A DNA stretch of 64,000 nucleotides, taken from an uncultured Bacteroidales bacterium (GTDB taxonomy: Bacteria; Bacteroidota; Bacteroidia; Bacteroidales; UBA932). Both the position numbers and the translations under genes were made by a program. This document shows positions 62,988 to 64,000 of this stretch, piece by piece. Numbering within the stretch: the stretch's first letter is position 1; every line of letters starts with the position of its first letter. Where the stretch lies: positions 23,475 to 87,474 of the forward strand of contig CALVDM010000008.1 of assembly GCA_944326335.1 (NCBI GenBank), in the 5' to 3' direction. Under the pieces are notes generated by a model. The model made no database searches. It had not been told where the DNA came from and saw only the letters and a program-made list of their open reading frames with translations.

Positions 62988-63811
62988 TGAATATTATGGA
63001 TAACAAATCGGTACTTGAAGGACGTCCCGCCCTGGAGAGGCAGATAGCCGTGATAGCGGAGGTGGCCGGCTATCTCTGGCAGAAAGGCTGGGCGGAAAGA
63101 AATGGAGGCAATATTACGGTAAATATTACGGAATACGTCGACGACGGCATGCGTGCCCTCCCGGCCATCTGCCCGCCCGTGCGGACCGGGGTTGTCCTTC
63201 CGCACCTGAAAGGATGCTGGTTCTTCTGCAAGGGTACCGGAAAGAGGATGCGGGATCTCGCGAGGTATCCTATGGAGAACGGCTCGATAATCAGGATTCT
63301 GGACGACTGCTCGGGCTATGAAATCGTGGCGGACAACCCTGTGATGCCGACTTCCGAGCTGCCTTCCCATCTGTCGGTGCACAATGACTTCGTCAGAAGG
63401 GGACTTCCGTACAGGGCCTCGCTCCATACCCATCCGATAGAGCTTGTGGCGATGTCGCACGCGGAGAAGTTTCTCCGGAAAGATGTCCTGACCAACATAC
63501 TATGGAGCATGATTCCGGAGACCAGGGCATTCTGTCCGAAGGGTTTGGGGATAGTGGAATACCGGCTTCCCGGCTCGCTCGCCCTGGCCGAGGGTACAAT
63601 CAGGGAACTGGAGGATTACGATGTCGTGATGTGGGAGAAGCACGGAGTCTTTGCCGTGGGGCCGGATATAATGGAGGCATTCGACCAGGTGGATGTTCTG
63701 AACAAGTCTGCCCGGATTTATATCGATGCGAAATGCATGGGTTACGAGCCGGACGGAATGTCTCAGGAGCAGATGCATGAAATGGCCGTAGCTTTCAATC
63801 TTCCGGAATGA
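62984..63811 (+). CDS. rhaD: Rhamnulose-1-phosphate aldolase
   Basis: A 275-residue class II (zinc) aldolase that splits L-rhamnulose 1-phosphate to dihydroxyacetone phosphate and L-lactaldehyde. It starts at the ATG overlapping the rhaT stop. Zinc ligands lie in LHTHPIELVAMSH and WEKHGVFAVG; KGWAERNGGNITVNI is the phosphate-binding region. Length matches E. coli RhaD (274). A CCGGAAT/ATTCCGG palindrome at 63803-63817 spans the stop codon and may be part of a weak terminator. Lactaldehyde-processing genes are not seen. Confidence 0.95.
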   Translation: MMNIMDNKSVLEGRPALERQIAVIAEVAGYLWQKGWAERNGGNITVNITEYVDDGMRALPAICPPVRTGVVLPHLKGCWFFCKGTGKRMRDLARYPMENGSIIRILDDCSGYEIVADNPVMPTSELPSHLSVHNDFVRRGLPYRASLHTHPIELVAMSHAEKFLRKDVLTNILWSMIPETRAFCPKGLGIVEYRLPGSLALAEGTIRELEDYDVVMWEKHGVFAVGPDIMEAFDQVDVLNKSARIYIDAKCMGYEPDGMSQEQMHEMAVAFNLPE

Positions 63812-63862
63812 TTCCGGGCAATTGTCTTTTGCAGATAATTGTTGAAAATATTTCAAAAAAAA

Positions 63863-63893
63863 TTTGGAAGTAATTAAAAAGTCCGTATCTTTG
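63863..63893 (+). promoter_or_regulatory. Strong promoter, probably of an rRNA operon
   Basis: TTTG (63863-63866), 19 nt, then TATCTTTG (63886-63893), the best promoter in the window. The sequence before it is A/T-rich, like an UP element. No open frame of note follows to the window end. Confidence 0.7.
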
Positions 63894-64000
63894 CAGCCCG
63901 TTTGAGAAATAACGGACTGAAAAGAGTTCATTGACATACTGGAAACAGATAACGAGGTAAAAGAAGAAGAGGTCTGAAAAGACAATTTCACAAGGCGAGA
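63894..64000 (+). other. Probable rRNA operon leader, cut by the window end
   Basis: The stretch contains GTTCATTGACAT (63925-63936), close to the boxA-like GTTCTTTGACAT element that precedes 16S rRNA genes in many Bacteroidota, followed by purine-rich non-coding sequence. No 16S sequence is reached within the window. Confidence 0.55.

Noticed and set aside
63803-63817. CCGGAAT/ATTCCGG palindrome at the rhaD stop as terminator
   Set aside because: The loop is too short for the full stem and no T-run follows directly; at best a weak terminator.

Overview
The window comes from a Bacteroidota chromosome, most likely order Bacteroidales. It carries SusC/SusD pairs, many lipoproteins with lipoboxes, serine-type sulfatase signatures, and several promoters of the Bacteroidota form (TTTG, about 19 nt, then TAnnTTTG). 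I cannot name the genus. No tRNA, CRISPR array, prophage or insertion sequence was seen.

Positions 1-13927 are ordinary chromosome. A minus-strand run encodes a sulfatase, glutamate formimidoyltransferase, an NlpC/P60 hydrolase and a HTH-cupin regulator. A plus-strand run encodes NfeD, an SPFH protein and a sugar MFS transporter. Two minus-strand operons follow: serC-serA-DUF1015 and yigZ-pyrB-pyrI. A pRiA4b ORF-3-like acidic protein and miaA follow on the plus strand.

Positions 13930-25202 (minus strand) are an accessory island. Two adjacent, exported RHS/YD-repeat proteins are followed by seven small secreted-protein genes or remnants. The second RHS protein (1525 aa) ends in an AT-rich tip domain carrying HEIEH, which looks like an M91-type (NleD-like) metallopeptidase toxin. 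The small genes form a 1.37-kb cassette (families called C, B and A here) present twice, with identical B proteins; the outermost A copy is truncated against miaA. They are candidate immunity genes. This is the best candidate here for an undescribed system.

Positions 25386-51901 are an alginate utilisation locus. The main operon holds a SASA-type esterase, SusC, SusD, two TIG-repeat surface lipoproteins, two PL6 lyases, a PL17 oligoalginate lyase, KdgF, an ExuT-like uronate transporter and an SDR-type DEH reductase. It ends at a strong terminator. Then come a 44-aa peptide gene, a mosaic fimbrillin/TIG lipoprotein, a divergent alpha/beta-hydrolase esterase, a third PL6, a jelly-roll lyase candidate, a FadR-type GntR regulator and a second SASA-type esterase. 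Together these can cut alginate outside, import it, split it to monomer and convert it to 2-keto-3-deoxygluconate. The KDG kinase and KDPG aldolase are not in the window. Palindromes of the form TTGGTnnACCAA lie 11-12 nt downstream of the -7 elements of the main operon, of the divergent esterase and, with a weaker -7, of the RHS operon. They are likely sites of the GntR protein. Three esterases suggest an O-acetylated (bacterial-type) alginate.

Positions 51919-63811 hold bioA-bioD, an OPT-ZIP-pepT peptide/zinc operon, and a complete L-rhamnose catabolic locus (AraC regulator, rhaB, rhaA, rhaT, rhaD). The last ~140 bp are a strong promoter and what looks like the leader of an rRNA operon whose 16S gene would lie beyond the window.
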